Positions 1 to 12,819 are shown, counted from the first letter of the stretch. The stretch is DNA of 64,000 nt from Cladorhizidae sp. MBARI D1340-BT2 (GCA_028752905.1 JAQNBH010000283.1:1-64000); one strand, 5' to 3'. A program made the numbers and translations. The notes: generated by a model not told the origin, from the sequence alone.

Positions 1-221
1 TTCCACTCTTCACTGATCAACTTGATATATAGCTATTAAGATAGGACTCTCTCTGTGCTCTCTGTTGATACCAAACATCCATATATTTAGCACACTTCAC
101 TGTAATGGACTTGATAAACTCACAAGATAGGTATCTCTCAGTGTTCTCTATCTTGAGCTAAACATGTTAGCTTCATAGATTCTCCACACTTCAATGAATA
201 GACTTGATATATAGCTATTAA
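1..221 (+). repeat. 90/182-bp satellite block 1
   Basis: The satellite has two related halves. Half A (about 94 bp) begins 'acttcactgtaatggacttg' and contains 'aagataggtatctctc' and 'gttagcttcatagattctcc'. Half B (about 88 bp) begins 'acttcactgaatagacttg' and contains 'gatatatagctattaagat' and 'gataccaaacatccatata'. The halves align along their length, so the dimer probably arose from a monomer of about 90 bp. This block is cut by the window start and ends with the TTAA flanking element copy 1. Confidence 0.85.
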
Positions 222-734
222 GGGGTGGCTATGCCTCCAAAATTCGAAATTTCTTTTTTCCTCTTTTCCCCCCCCTCCTTTCTTCTGGCAAACAATTTTT
301 TTCCTCATGTAACAGATCAAGAAACTACAAAGAGGACACATCTTGCATGATATTTGCCCTAATTGGGTCTATATGTTTCTAATTTTTCCCCAAAAATCTT
401 GTTTTTTGGCCGTAAAGCTCATAACTTTTCTACACTTTATCTAAAAAAGATAATTTCTATATCACCCGATAGCCCTTCTAATTATCTATCTTTTGTATGT
501 GCCAAAAGTTTGAGTACTCTAAGTATTAGCAAGTTATGGTGATTTGAAGTGGTGAGATTTGGGATTTTTCCTGTTGTTTTCCAGTTGCCAAATCTGTGGC
601 CTGCCAGTTAAAAACCACTACATTTATTGAGGATCTGTTCACATTTTGCAGATAAGGGCCTTCTCTATCAGTTGAGAAAATCTGGGACTTTGGTCTTGTT
701 AATTAGGGCAGTTATGAATTGTAATGCAAGATAG

Positions 735-891
735 ATCAACTTATTTAGGGATCTTGAAGTATCTTCCGAGAAAATATGTCTGCAGAAACATTCAACATAT
801 CATTAGGCAAGATATCAACTTATTTAGGGATCTTGATGTATCTTCCCAGAAAATATGTCTGCAGAGATATTCAACATACCATTAGGAACAA
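735..891 (+). repeat. Internal tandem duplication of about 79 bp within the TTAA element
   Basis: Two adjacent copies share 'caacttatttagggatcttg', 'aaaatatgtctgcag' and 'attcaacatat'. They differ at several bases, for example 'gaagtatcttccgag' against 'gatgtatcttcccag'. A weaker relative occurs near the right end ('gcatgtatcttctgagaaaa', about 1640-1690). Most element copies keep both units; copy 7 has only one. The pair looks like a subterminal repeat, but a role as a transposase binding site is only a guess. Confidence 0.7.
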
Positions 892-926
892 AGCATAAGA
901 AAATAGGGAATAAAATGACATGCTTT

Positions 927-957
927 CCCCCCACCCTCCTCCCCCCACACACACCCC
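927..957 (-). other. G-quadruplex-prone tract on the minus strand
   Basis: The plus strand has C-runs at 927-932, 934-936, 941-946 and 954-957, separated by 1, 4 and 7 bases. The minus strand therefore fits the usual G3+N1-7 pattern for an intramolecular quadruplex. Equivalent tracts occur in all eight element copies. This is a sequence match only; folding is not shown. Confidence 0.5.
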
Positions 958-1765
958 TGGCGACTAAAAATGAAATCAGTTCAAACTGTTGTTGCATCTA
1001 TCTACTTGCTATTTCCAAAGTTTTGGAGACATAGGATGCTTCTTTCAAAGTTATGGTGGATCTACTTCATCATACATTTCTTTGACATGCAAAAACATTC
1101 AGCTGTAAAGGAAAATTCCATAACAATTTTCATCATATTTTTCTTTCTTACATGTAGATATAGGCACAGAAATCACGGAAGTAAAAAAAAAAAGATCAAG
1201 GAATTGCTAAAACTTGTGAAAGAACATATTTTGTCAATTTATTTCAGTGCTAACTCAAACATTTCGTTTTCCAAACTTGGAATGCTTATTCCCACAATTA
1301 ATGGAAATATTTCTTGTTGCGAGAATAACTTTAAAACCATTTGCTCAGCAATGTATGCCATTTTAGAGCTATTTTAGTACTCTGTGATATCCATGAATCA
1401 GATTTTTGTTTACTGCAAGGATTGCCAAGAGATGGTAGTTGGAAGATGTGGCCTATAGTTTTTATCAGTTTTTCAGACTCTGTAAGTGTGTAACTAATCA
1501 ACATGACAACATATGGTAACTTTGCTCCATGGATATCACTGAGACACTCCTTAGCAAGCCACACACCAATTATGAGTAAATGACTTCAAATGGTTAGCGA
1601 GCTAGGTCTGCCACAAATATCATGGAGTCACCTCGATGTTTCTGCATGTATCTTCTGAGAAAATTGTGTATATAGAGATATTACTTGTGTTGACGAAAGA
1701 GAAAAAAAGTTATGACAATTAGAAATAGGTACAACTATTTTGTGGTTTTGACGCATAGTCCCCCC

Positions 1766-2990
1766 TTAAGATAGTACTCTCTCTATTCTCTATCTTGATA
1801 CCAAACATCCATATATTCTGCACACTTCACAGTAATGGACTTACAAGATAGGTATCTCTCTGCTCTCTCATGAAGCTAAATATGTTAGCTTCATAGATTC
1901 TCCAAACTTAAATGTATAGACTTGATATATAGCTATTAAGATAGGTCTCTGTCTGTGCTCTCTGTTGATACCAAACATCCATATATTCTGCACACTTCAC
2001 TGTAATGGACTTGGTTTCTCTGTGTTCTCTATCATGATGCTAAATATTTTAGCTTCGTAGATTCTCCATACTTAACTGAATAGACTTGATATATAGCTAT
2101 TAAGATAGGACTCTCTAAGTGCTCTCTCTTGATACCAAACATCCATATATTCTGCAAACTTCACTGTAATGGACTTGCAAGATAGGTATCTCTCAGTGTT
2201 CTCTATCTTGAGCTAAACATGTTAGCTTCATAGATTCTACACACTTCACTGAATAGATTGATATATAGCTATTAAGATAGTACACTCTCTATTCTCTCCC
2301 TTGATACCAGACATCCATATATTCTGCACACTTCACAGTAATGGACTTGATAAAATCACAAGAAAGGTATCTCTCTTCTCTCTCATGATGCTAAATATAT
2401 TTGCTTCATAGATAAACCAAATTTCACTGTATAGACTTGATATATAGCTAATAAGATAGGTCCCTGTCTGTGCTCTCTGTTGATACCAAACATCCATATA
2501 TTCTGCACACTTCACAGTAATGGACTTGCAAGATAGGTATCTCTCTGCTCTCTCATGAAGCTAAATATGTTAGCTTCATAGATTATCCAAACTTCACTGT
2601 ATAGACTTGATATATAGCTATTAAGATAGGTCTCTGTCTGTTGTCTCTGTTGATACCAAACATCCATAATATTTTGCAAACTTCACTGTAATGGACTTGA
2701 TATGATTCGAATGATAGGTTTCATTATGTGTTCTCTATCTTGATGCTAAACATGTTAGCTTCATAGATTTTCCACACTTAACTGATCAACTTGATATATA
2801 GCTATTAAGATAGGACTCTCTCTGTGCTCTCTGTTGATACCAAACATCCATATATTTAGCACACTTCACTGTAATGGACTTGATAAACTCACAAGATAGG
2901 TATCTCTCAGTGTTCTCTATCTTGAGCTAAACATGTTAGCTTCATAGATTCTCCACACTTCAATGAATAGACTTGATATATAGCTATTAA
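1766..2990 (+). repeat. 90/182-bp satellite block 2
   Basis: 1,225 bp of alternating A and B half-monomers separate element copies 1 and 2. Several halves are shortened at the same place: after 'aatggacttg' the 'ataaactcac' segment is missing, giving 'cttgcaagatagg', 'cttacaagatagg' or 'cttggtttctctg'. Order of variants is shared with block 3, which has the same length. Confidence 0.85.
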
Positions 2991-4534
2991 GGGGGGGCTA
3001 TGCCTCCAAAATTCGAAATTTCTTTTTTCCTCTTTCCCCCCCCCCCCCTTCTTCTGGCAAACAATTTTTTTCCCCCTGTAACAGATCAAGAAACTACAAA
3101 GAGGACACATCTTGCATGATATTTGCCCTAATTGGGTCTATATGTTTCTAATTTTTCCCCAAAAATCTTGTTTTTTGGCCGTAAAGCTCATAACTTTTCT
3201 ATACTTTATCTAAAAAAGATAATTTCTATATCATCCGATAGCCCTTCTAATTATCTGTCTTTTCTATGTGCCAAAAGTTTGAGTACTCTAAGTATTAGCA
3301 AGTTATGGTGATTTGAATTGGTGAGGTTTGGGATTTTTCCTGTTGTTTTCCAGTTGCCAAATCTGTGGCCTGCCAGTGAAAAACCACTACATTTATTGAT
3401 AATCTGTTCACATTTTGCAGATAAGGGCCTTCTCTATCAGTTGAGAAAATCTGGGACTTTGGTCTTGTTAATTAGGGCAGTTATGAATTGTAATGCAAGA
3501 TAGATCAACTTATTTAGGGATCTTGAAGTATCTTCCGAGAAAATATGTCTGCAGAGACATTCAACATATCATTAGGCAAGATATCAACTTATTTAGGGAT
3601 CTTGATGTATCTTCCCAGAAAATATGTCTGCAGAGACATTCAACATATCATTAGGAACAAAGCATAAGAAAATAGGGAATAAAATGACATGCTTTCCCCC
3701 CACCCCCCTCCCCCCACACACACCCCTGGCGACTAAAAATGAAATCAGTTCAAACTGTTGTTGCATCTATCTACTTGCTATTTCCAAAGTTTTGGAGACA
3801 TAGGATGCTTCTTTCAAAGTTATGGTGGATCTACTTCATCATACATTTCTTTGACATGCAAAAACATTCAGCTGTAAAGGAAAATTCCATAACAATTTTC
3901 ATCATATTTTTCTTTCTTACATGTAGATATAGGCACAGAAATCACGGAAGTAAAAAAAAAAAGATCAAGGAATTGCTAAAACTTGTGAAAGAACATATTT
4001 TGTCAATTTATTTCTGTGCTAACTCAAACATTTCGTTTTCCAAACTTGGAATGCTTATTCCCACAATTAATGGAAATATTTCTTGTTGCGAGAATAACTT
4101 TAAAACCATTTGCTCAGCAATGTATGCCATTTTAGAGCTATTTTAGTACTCTGTGATATCCATGAATCAGATTTTTGTTTACTGCAAGGATTGCCAAGAG
4201 ATGGTAGTTGGAAGATGTGGCCTATAGTTTTTATCAGTTTTTCAGACTCTGTAAGTGTGTAACTAATCAACATGACAACATATGGTAACTTTGCTCCATG
4301 GATATCACTGAGACACTCCTTAGCAAGCCACACACCAATTATGAGTAAATGACTTCAAATGGTTAGCGAGCTAGGTCTGCCACAAATATCATGGAGTCAC
4401 CTCGATGTTTCTGCATGTATCTTCTGAGAAAATTGTGTATATAGAGATATTACTTGTGTTGACGAAAGAGAAAAAAAGTTATGACAATTAGAAATAGGTA
4501 CAACTATTTTGTGGTTTTGACGCATAGTCCCCCC
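2991..4534 (+). mobile_element. TTAA element, copy 2
   Basis: 1,544 bp, flanked by TTAA at 2987-2990 and 4535-4538. The left end is seven G followed by CTATGCC and the right end is GCATAGT followed by six C. It is almost identical to copy 1. Differences include a longer C-run (13 C, about 3036-3048) and a G in 'gccagtgaaaaacc' where copy 1 has T. The 135-codon frame is open at 3739-4146, as expected for a very recent duplicate of copy 1. Confidence 0.75.
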
Positions 4535-5759
4535 TTAAGATAGTACTCTCTCTATTCTCTATCTTGATACCAAACATCCATATATTCTGCACACTTCACA
4601 GTAATGGACTTACAAGATAGGTATCTCTCTGCTCTCTCATGAAGCTAAATATGTTAGCTTCATAGATTCTCCAAACTTAAATGTATAGACTTGATATATA
4701 GCTATTAAGATAGGTCTCTGTCTGTGCTCTCTGTTGATACCAAACATCCATATATTCTGCACACTTCACTGTAATGGACTTGGTTTCTCTGTGTTCTCTA
4801 TCATGATGCTAAATATTTTAGCTTGGTAGATTCTCCATACTTAACTGAATAGACTTGATATATAGCTATTAAGATAGGACTCTCTAAGTGCTCTCTCTTG
4901 ATACCAAACATCCATATATTCTGCAAACTTCACTGTAATGGACTTGCAAGATAGGTATCTCTCAGTGTTCTCTATCTTGAGCTAAACATGTTAGCTTCAT
5001 AGATTCTACACACTTCACTGAATAGATTGATATATAGCTATTAAGATAGTACACTCTCTATTCTCTCCCTTGATACCAGACATCCATATATTCTGCACAC
5101 TTCACAGTAATGGACTTGATAAAATCACAAGAAAGGTATCTCTCTTCTCTCTCATGATGCTAAATATATTTGCTTCATAGATAAACCAAATTTCACTGTA
5201 TAGACTTGATATATAGCTAATAAGATAGGTCCCTGTCTGTGCTCTCTGTTGATACCAAACATCCATATATTCTGCACACTTCACAGTAATGGACTTGCAA
5301 GATAGGTATCTCTCTGCTCTCTCATGAAGCTAAATATGTTAGCTTCATAGATTATCCAAACTTCACTGTATAGACTTGATATATAGCTATTAAGATAGGT
5401 CTCTGTCTGTTGTCTCTGTTGATACCAAACATCCATAATATTTTGCAAACTTCACTGTAATGGACTTGATATGATTCGAATGATAGGTTTCATTATGTGT
5501 TCTCTATCTTGATGCTAAACATGTTAGCTTCATAGATTTTCCACACTTAACTGATCAACTTGATATATAGCTATTAAGATAGGACTCTCTCTGTGCTCTC
5601 TGTTGATACCAAACATCCATATATTTAGCACACTTCACTGTAATGGACTTGATAAACTCACAAGATAGGTATCTCTCAGTGTTCTCTATCTTGAGCTAAA
5701 CATGTTAGCTTCATAGATTCTCCACACTTCAATGAATAGACTTGATATATAGCTATTAA
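4535..5759 (+). repeat. 90/182-bp satellite block 3
   Basis: 1,225 bp with the same order of half-monomer variants as block 2. Together with element copies 1 and 2 this defines the best-preserved higher-order unit of about 2,767 bp. Confidence 0.85.
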
Positions 5760-7299
5760 GGGGGGGCTATGCCTCAAAAATTCGAAATTTCTTTTTTCCT
5801 CTTTCCCCCCCCCCTTCTTCTGGCAAACAATTTTTTTCCCCATGGAACAGATCAAGAAACTACAAAGAGGACACATCTTGCATGATATTTGCCCTAATTG
5901 GGTCTATATGTTTCTAATTTTTCCCCAAAAATCTTGTTTTTTGGCCGTAAAGCTCATAACTTTTCTATACTTTATCTAAAAAAGATAATTTCTATATCAT
6001 CCGATAGCCCTTCTAATTATCTGTCTTTTCTATGTGCCAAAAGTTTGAGTACTCTAAGTATTAGCAAGTTATGGTGATTTGAAGTGGTGAGGTTTGGGAT
6101 TTTTCCTGTTGTTTTCCAGTTGCCAAATCTGTGGCCTGCCAGTGAAAAACCACTACATTTATTGATAATCTGTTCACATTTTGCAGATAAGGGCCTTCTC
6201 TATCAGTTGAGAAAATCTGGGACTTTGGTCTTGTTAATTAGGGCAGTTATGAATTGTAATGCAAGATAGATCAACTTATTTAGGGATCTTGAAGTATCTT
6301 CCGAGAAAATATGTCTGCAGAGACATTCAACATATCATTAGGCAAGATATCAACTTATTTAGGGATCTTGATGTATCTTCCCAGAAAATATGTCTGCAGA
6401 GACATTCAACATATCATTAGGAACAAAGCATAAGAAAATAGGGAATAAAATGACATGCTTTCCCCCCACCCCCCTCCCCCCACACACACCCCTGGCGACT
6501 AAAAATGAAATCAGTTCAAACTGTTGTTGCATCTATCTACTTGCTATTTCCAAAGTTTTGGAGACATAGGATGCTTCTTTCAAAGTTATGGTGGATCTAC
6601 TTCATCATACATTTCTTTGACATGCAAAAACATTCAGCTGTAAAGGAAAATTCCATAACAATTTTCATCATATTTTTCTTTCTTACATGTAGATATAGGC
6701 ACAGAAATCACGGAAGTAAAAAAAAAAGATCAAGGAATTGCTAAAACTTGTGAAAGAACATATTTTGTCAATTTATTTCAGTGCTAACTCAAACATTTCG
6801 TTTTCCAAACTTGGAATGCTTATTCCCACAATTAATGGAAATATTTCTTGTTGCGAGAATAACTTTAAAACCATTTGCTCAGCTATGTATGCCATTTTAG
6901 AGCTATTTTAGTACTCTGTGATATCCATGAATTAGATTTTTGTTTACTGCAAGGATTGCCAAGAGATGGTAGTTGGAAGAGGTGGCCTCTAGTTTTTATC
7001 AGTTTTTCAGACTCTGTAAGTGTGTAACTAATCAACATGACAACATATGGTAACTTTGCTCCATGGATATCACTGAGACACTCCTTAGCAAGCCACACAC
7101 CAATTATGAGTAAATGACTTCAAATGGTTAGCGAGCTAGGTCTGCCACAAATATCATGGAGTCACCTCGATGTTTCTGCATGTATCTTCTGAGAAAATTG
7201 TGTATATAGAGATATTACTTGTGTTGACGAAAGAGAAAAAAAGTTATGACAATTAGAAATAGGTACAACTATTTTGTGGTTTTGACGCATAGTCCCCCC
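5760..7299 (+). mobile_element. TTAA element, copy 3
   Basis: 1,540 bp, flanked by TTAA at 5756-5759 and 7300-7303. Distinguishing changes are 'gcctcaaaaattcg' near the left end (C to A) and an A-run near 6718 that is one base shorter than in copies 1 and 2. The shorter A-run shifts the internal frame, so the open frame ends after 79 codons (6505-6744). Confidence 0.75.
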
Positions 7300-7819
7300 T
7301 TAAGATAGTACTCTCTCTATTCTCTATCTTGATACCAAACATCCATATATTCTGCACACTTCACAGTAATGGACTTACAAGATAGGTATCTCTCTGCTCT
7401 CTCATGAAGCTAAATATGTTAGCTTCATAGATTCTCCAAACTTAAATGTATATACTTGATATATAGCTATTAAGATAGGTCTCTGTCTGTGCTCTCTGTT
7501 GATACCAAACATCCATATATTCTGCACACTTCACTGTAATGGACTTGGTTTCTCTGTGTTCTCTATCATGATGCTAAATATTTTAGCTTCGTAGATTCTC
7601 CATACTTCACTGAATAGAATTGATATATAGGTAATAAGATAGGTCTCTGTCTGTGCTCTCTGTTGATACCAAACATCCATATATTTAGCACACTTCACTG
7701 TAATGGACTTGATAAACTCACAAGATAGGTATCTCTCAGTGTTCTCTATCTTGAGCTAAACATGTTAGCTTCATAAATTCTCCACACTTCAATGAATAGA
7801 CTTGATATATAGCTATTAA
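7300..7819 (+). repeat. 90/182-bp satellite block 4 (short)
   Basis: Only 520 bp lie between element copies 3 and 4, about 700 bp fewer than in blocks 2 and 3. The next block is longer by a similar amount, so the two together are close to two normal blocks. Unequal exchange or local duplication and deletion in register with the satellite would explain this. Confidence 0.8.
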
Positions 7820-9348
7820 GGGGGGGCTATGCCTCCAAAATTCGAAATTTCTTTTTTCCTCTTTTCCCCCCCCCCCTTCTTCTGGCAAACAATTTTTTCC
7901 CCCATGTAACAGATCAAGAAACTACTAAGAGTACACATCTTGCATGATATTTGCCCTAATTGGGTCTATATGTTTCTCATTTTTCCCAAAAAATCTTGTT
8001 TTTTTGCCGTAAAGCTCATAACATTTCTACACTTTATCTAAAAAAGATAATTTCTATATCAACCGATAGCCCTTCTAATTATCTGTCTTTTGTATGTGCC
8101 AAAAGTTTGAGTACTCTAAGTATTAGCAAGTTATGGTGATTTGAAGTGGTGAGGTTTGGGATTTTTCCTGTTGTTTTCCAGTTGCCAAATCTGTGGCCTG
8201 CCAGTGAAAAACCACTACATGTATTGATAATCTGTTCCCATGTTGCAGATAAGGACCTTCTCTATCAGTTGACAAAATCTGGGACTTTGGTCTTGTTAAT
8301 TAGGGCAGTTATGAATTGTACTGCAAGATAGATCAACTTATTTAGGGATCTTGAAGTATCTTCCGAGAAAATATGTCTGCAGAGACATTCAACATATCAT
8401 TAGGCAAGATATCAATTTATTTAGGGATCTTGATGTATCTTCCCAGAAAATATGTCTGCAGAGACATTCAACATATCATTAGGAACAAAGCATAAGAAAA
8501 TAGGGAATAAAATGACATGCTTTCCCCCCACCCCCCTCCCCCCACACACACCCCTGGCGACTAAAAATGAAATCAGTTCAAACTGTTGTTGCATCTATCT
8601 ACTTGCTATTTCCAAAGTTTTGGAGACATAGGATGCTTCGTGCAAAGTTATGGTGGATCTACGTCATCATACATTTCTTTGACAGCTGTAAAGGAAAATT
8701 CCATAACAATTTTCATCATATTTTTCTTTCTTACATGTAGATATAGGCACAGAAATCACGGAAGTAAAAAAAAAAAGATCAAGTAATTGCTAAAACTTGT
8801 AAAAGAACATATTTTGTCAATTTATTTCAGTGCTAACTCAAACATTTCGTTTTCCAAACTTGGAATGCTTATTCCCACAATTAATGGAAATATTTCTTGT
8901 TGCGAGAATAACTTTAAAACCGTTTGCTCAGCTATGTATGCCATTTTAGAGCTATTTTAGTACTCTGTGATATCCATGAATCACAGTTTTGTTTACTGCA
9001 AGGATTGCCAAGAGATGGTAGTTGGAAGAGGTGGCCTCTAGTTTTTATCAGTTTTTCAGACTCTGTAAGTGTGTAACTAATCAACATGACAACATATGGT
9101 AACTTTGCTCCATGGATATCACTGAGACACTCCTTAGCAAGCCACACACCAATTATGAGTAAATGACTTCAAATGGTTAGCCAGCTAGGTCTGCCACAAA
9201 TATCATGGAGTCACCTCAATGTTTCTGCATGTATCTTCTGAGAAAATTGTGTATATAGAGATATTACTTGTGTAGACGAAAGAGAAAAAAAGTTATGACA
9301 ATTAGAAATAGGTACAACTATTTTGTGGTTTTGACGCATAGTCCCCCC
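7820..9348 (+). mobile_element. TTAA element, copy 4 with one decayed flank
   Basis: 1,529 bp. The left flank is TTAA (7816-7819) but the right flank reads TTGA (9349-9352), a single-base decay of the target duplication. A 14-bp segment present in copies 1-3 ('atgcaaaaacattc') is missing at about 8683, which breaks the long internal frame. Copies 6 and 7 share this deletion, which defines a subfamily within the array. Confidence 0.75.
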
Positions 9349-11261
9349 TTGAGATAGTACTCTCTCTATTCTCTCTCTTGATACCAAACATCCATATATT
9401 CTGCACACTTCACAGTAATGGACTTACAAGATAGGTATCTCTCTGCTCTCTCATGAAGCTAAATATGTTAGCTTCATAGATTCTCCAAACTTAAATGTAT
9501 AGACTTGATATATAGCTATTAAGATAGGTCTCTGTCTGTGCTCTCTGTTGATACCAAACATCCATATATTCTGCACACTTCACTGTAATGGACTTGGTTT
9601 CTCTGTGTCCTCTATCATGATGCTAAATATTTTAGCTTCGTAGATTCTCCATACTTAACTGAATAGAATTGATATATAGCTATTAAGATAGGACTCTCTA
9701 AGTGCTCTCTCTTGATACCAAACATCCATATATTCTGCAAACTTCACTGTAATGGACTTGCAAGATAGGTATCTCTCAGTGTTCTCTATCTTGAACTAAA
9801 CATGTTAGCTTCATAGATTCTCCACACTTCACTGAATAGATTGATATATAGCTATTAAGATAGTATACTCTCTATTCTCTCTCTTGATACCAAACATCCA
9901 TATATTCTGCACACTTCACAGTAATGGACTTACAAGATAGGTATCTCTCTGCTCTCTCATGAAGCTAAATATGTTAGCTTCATAGATTCTCCAAACTTAA
10001 ATGTATAGACTTGATATATAGCTATTAAGATAGGTCTCTGTCTGTGCTCTCTGTTGATACCAAACATCCATATATTCTGCACACTTCACTGTAATGGACT
10101 TGGTTTCTCTGTGTTCTCTATCATGATGCTAAATATTTTAGCTTCGTAGATTCTCCATACTTCACTGAATAGACTTGATATATAGCTATTAAGATAGGAC
10201 TCTCTAAGTGCTCTCTCTTGATACCAAACATCCATATATTCTGCAAACTTCACTGTAATGGACTTGCAAGATAGGTATCTCTCAGTGTTCTCTATCTTGA
10301 GCTAAACATGTTAGCTTCATAGATTCTCCACACTTCACTGAATAGATTGATATATAGCTATTAAGATAGTATACTCTCTATTCTCTCTCTTGATACCAAA
10401 CATCCATATATTCTGCACACTTCACAGTAATGGACTTGATAAAATCACAAGAAAGGTATCTCTCTGCTCTCTCATGATGCTAAATATATTTGCTTCATAG
10501 ATACACCAAACTTCACTGTATAGACTTGATATATAGCTAATAAGATAGGTCCCTGTCTGTGCTCTCTGTTGATACCAAACATCCATATATTCTGCACACT
10601 TCACAGTAATGGACTTGCAAGATAGGTATCTCTCTGCTCTCTCATGAAGCTAAATATGTTAGCTTCATAGATTATCCAAACTTCACTGTATAGACTTGAT
10701 ATATAGCTATTAAGATAGGTCTCTGTCTGTTATCTCTGTTGATACCAAACATCCATAATATTCTGCAAACTTCACTGTAATGGACTTGATATGATTCGAA
10801 TGATAGGTTTCATTATGTGTTCTCTATCTTGATGCTAAACATGTTAGCTTCATAGATTTTCCACACTTCACTGATCAACTTGATATATAGCTATTAAGAT
10901 AGGACTCTCTCTGTGCTCGCTGTTGATACCAAACATCCATATATTCTGCACACTTTTCGATAATGGACTTGATAAACTCACAAGATAGGTATCTCTCAGT
11001 GTTCTCTATCTTGAGCCAAACATGTTAGCTTCATAGATTCTCCACACTTCACTGAATAGAATTGATATATAGCTAATAAGATAGCTCTCTGTCTGTGCTC
11101 TCTGTTGATACCAAACATCCATATATTTAGCACACTTCACTGTAATGGACTTGATAAACTCACAAGATAGGTATCTCTCAGTGTTCTCTATCTTGAGCTA
11201 AACATGTTAGCTTCATAGATTCTCCACACTTCAATGAATAGACTTGATATATAGCTATTAA
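9349..11261 (+). repeat. 90/182-bp satellite block 5 (long, with internal duplication)
   Basis: 1,913 bp, the longest satellite block. A run beginning near 'gacttacaagataggtatc' occurs at 9421 and again at 9927, a tandem duplication of about 506 bp covering several half-monomers in the same order. The later part includes a variant 'cacttttcgataatgg' (about 10950) that recurs in blocks 6, 7 and 8 but not in blocks 2-4. Confidence 0.85.
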
Positions 11262-12819
11262 GGGGGGGCTATGCCTCCAAAATTCGAAATTTCTTTTTTC
11301 CTCTTTCCCCCCCCCCCCCCCCCCCCCTTCTTCTGGCAAACAATTTTTTTCCCCATGTAACAGATCAAGAAACTACAAAGAGGACACATCTTGCATGATA
11401 TTTGCCCTAATTGGGTCTATATGTTTCTAATTTTTCCCCAAAAATCTTGTTTTTTGGCCGTAAAGCTCATAACTTTTCTATACTTTATCTAAAAAAGATA
11501 ATTTCTATATTACTGGATAGCCCTTCTAATTATCTGTCTTTTGTATGTGCAAAAATTTTGAGTACTGTAAGTATTAGCAAGTTATGGTGATTTGAAGTGG
11601 TGAGGTTTGGGATTTTTCCTGTTGTTTTCCAGTTGCCAAATCTGTGGCCTGCCAGTGAAAAACCACTACATGTATTGATAATCTGTTCCCATGTTGCAGA
11701 TAAGGACCTTCTCTATCAGTTGACAAAATCTGGGACTTTGGTCTTGTTAATTAGGGCAGTTATGAATTGTACTGCAAGATAGATCAACTTATTTAGGGAT
11801 CTTGAAGTATCTTCCGAGAAAATATGTCTGCAGAGACATTAAACATATCATTAGGCAAGATATCAACTTATTTAGGGATCTTGATGTATCTTCCCAGAAA
11901 ATATGTCTGCAGAGACATTCAACATATCATTAGGAACAAAGCATAAGAAAATAGGGAATAAAATGACATGCTTTCCCCCCACCCCCCTCCCCCCACACAC
12001 ACCCCTGGCGACTACACATGAAATCAGTTCAAACTGTTGTTGCATCTATCTACTTGCTATTTCCAAAGTTTTGGAGACATAGGATGCTTCTTTCAAAGTT
12101 ATGGTGGATCTACTTCATCATACATTTCTTTGACATGCAAAAACATTCAGCTGTAAAGGAAAATTCCATAACAATTTTCATCATATTTTTCTTTCTTACA
12201 TGTAGATATAGGCACAGAAATCACGGAAGTAAAAAAAAAAAGATCAAGGAATTGCTAAAACTTGTGAAAGAACATATTTTGTCAATTTATTTCAGTGCTA
12301 ACTCAAACATTTCGTTTTCCAAACTTGGAATGCTTATTCCCACAATTAATGGAAATATTTCTTGTTGCGAGAATAACTTTAAAACCGTTTGCTCAGCTAT
12401 GTATGCCATATTAGAGCTATTTTAGTACTCTGTGATATCCATGAATCACAGTTTTGTTTACTCAAGGATTGCCAAGAGATGGTAGTTGGAAGAGGTGGCC
12501 TCTAGTTTTTATCAGTTTTTCAGACTCTGTAAGTGTGTAACTAATCAACATGACAACATATGGTAACTTTGCTCCATGGATATCACTGAGACACTCCTTA
12601 GCAAGCCACACACCAATTATGAATTATGAGTAAATGACTTCAAATGGTTAGCCAGCTAGGTCTGCCACAAATATCATGGAGTCACCTCAATGTTTCTGCA
12701 TGTATCTTCTGAGAAAATTGTGTATATAGAGATATTACTTGTGTAGACGAAAGAGAAAAAAAGTTATGACAATTAGAAATAGGTACAACTATTTTGTGGT
12801 TTTGACGCATAGTCCCCCC
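11262..12819 (+). mobile_element. TTAA element, copy 5 with expanded C-run
   Basis: 1,558 bp, flanked by TTAA at 11258-11261 and 12820-12823. The C-run near the left end has 21 C (11307-11327) against about 8-14 in other copies. A 7-bp duplication gives 'aattatgaattatgag' near 12618, and two bases are lost in 'tttactcaagg'. The 14-bp segment missing from copies 4, 6 and 7 is present, and the 135-codon frame is open at 12018-12425. Confidence 0.75.

Larger units (their letters stand above)
222..1765 (+). mobile_element. TTAA-flanked terminal-inverted-repeat element, copy 1 (non-autonomous, piggyBac-like)
   Basis: TTAA stands immediately outside both ends (218-221 and 1766-1769). The left end reads GGGGTGGCTATGCCTCCAAA and the reverse complement of the right end reads GGGGGGACTATGCGTCAAAA, an imperfect terminal inverted repeat of about 20 bp. 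TTAA target duplication is the hallmark of the piggyBac superfamily; placement there is inference, since no transposase is encoded. Inside are a C-run (from about 268), two tandem copies of a repeat of about 79 bp (about 735-891), a C-rich tract (927-957) and an A-run near 1184. A 135-codon open frame (970-1377) is probably not a gene: other copies break it with a 14-bp deletion or A-run length changes. Confidence 0.75.

Noticed and set aside
970..1377. A 135-codon frame inside the TTAA element, repeated in several copies
   Set aside because: A 14-bp deletion (copies 4, 6, 7) and A-run length changes (copies 3, 8) shift the frame while the DNA stays highly similar. The product is hydrophobic and lysine-run rich with no recognisable transposase motif.
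3318..3503. A 61-residue frame (MVRFGIFPVV) in several element copies
   Set aside because: It starts from a TTG or GTG-like codon in most copies, is absent or altered in copy 1, and has no feature of a functional peptide.
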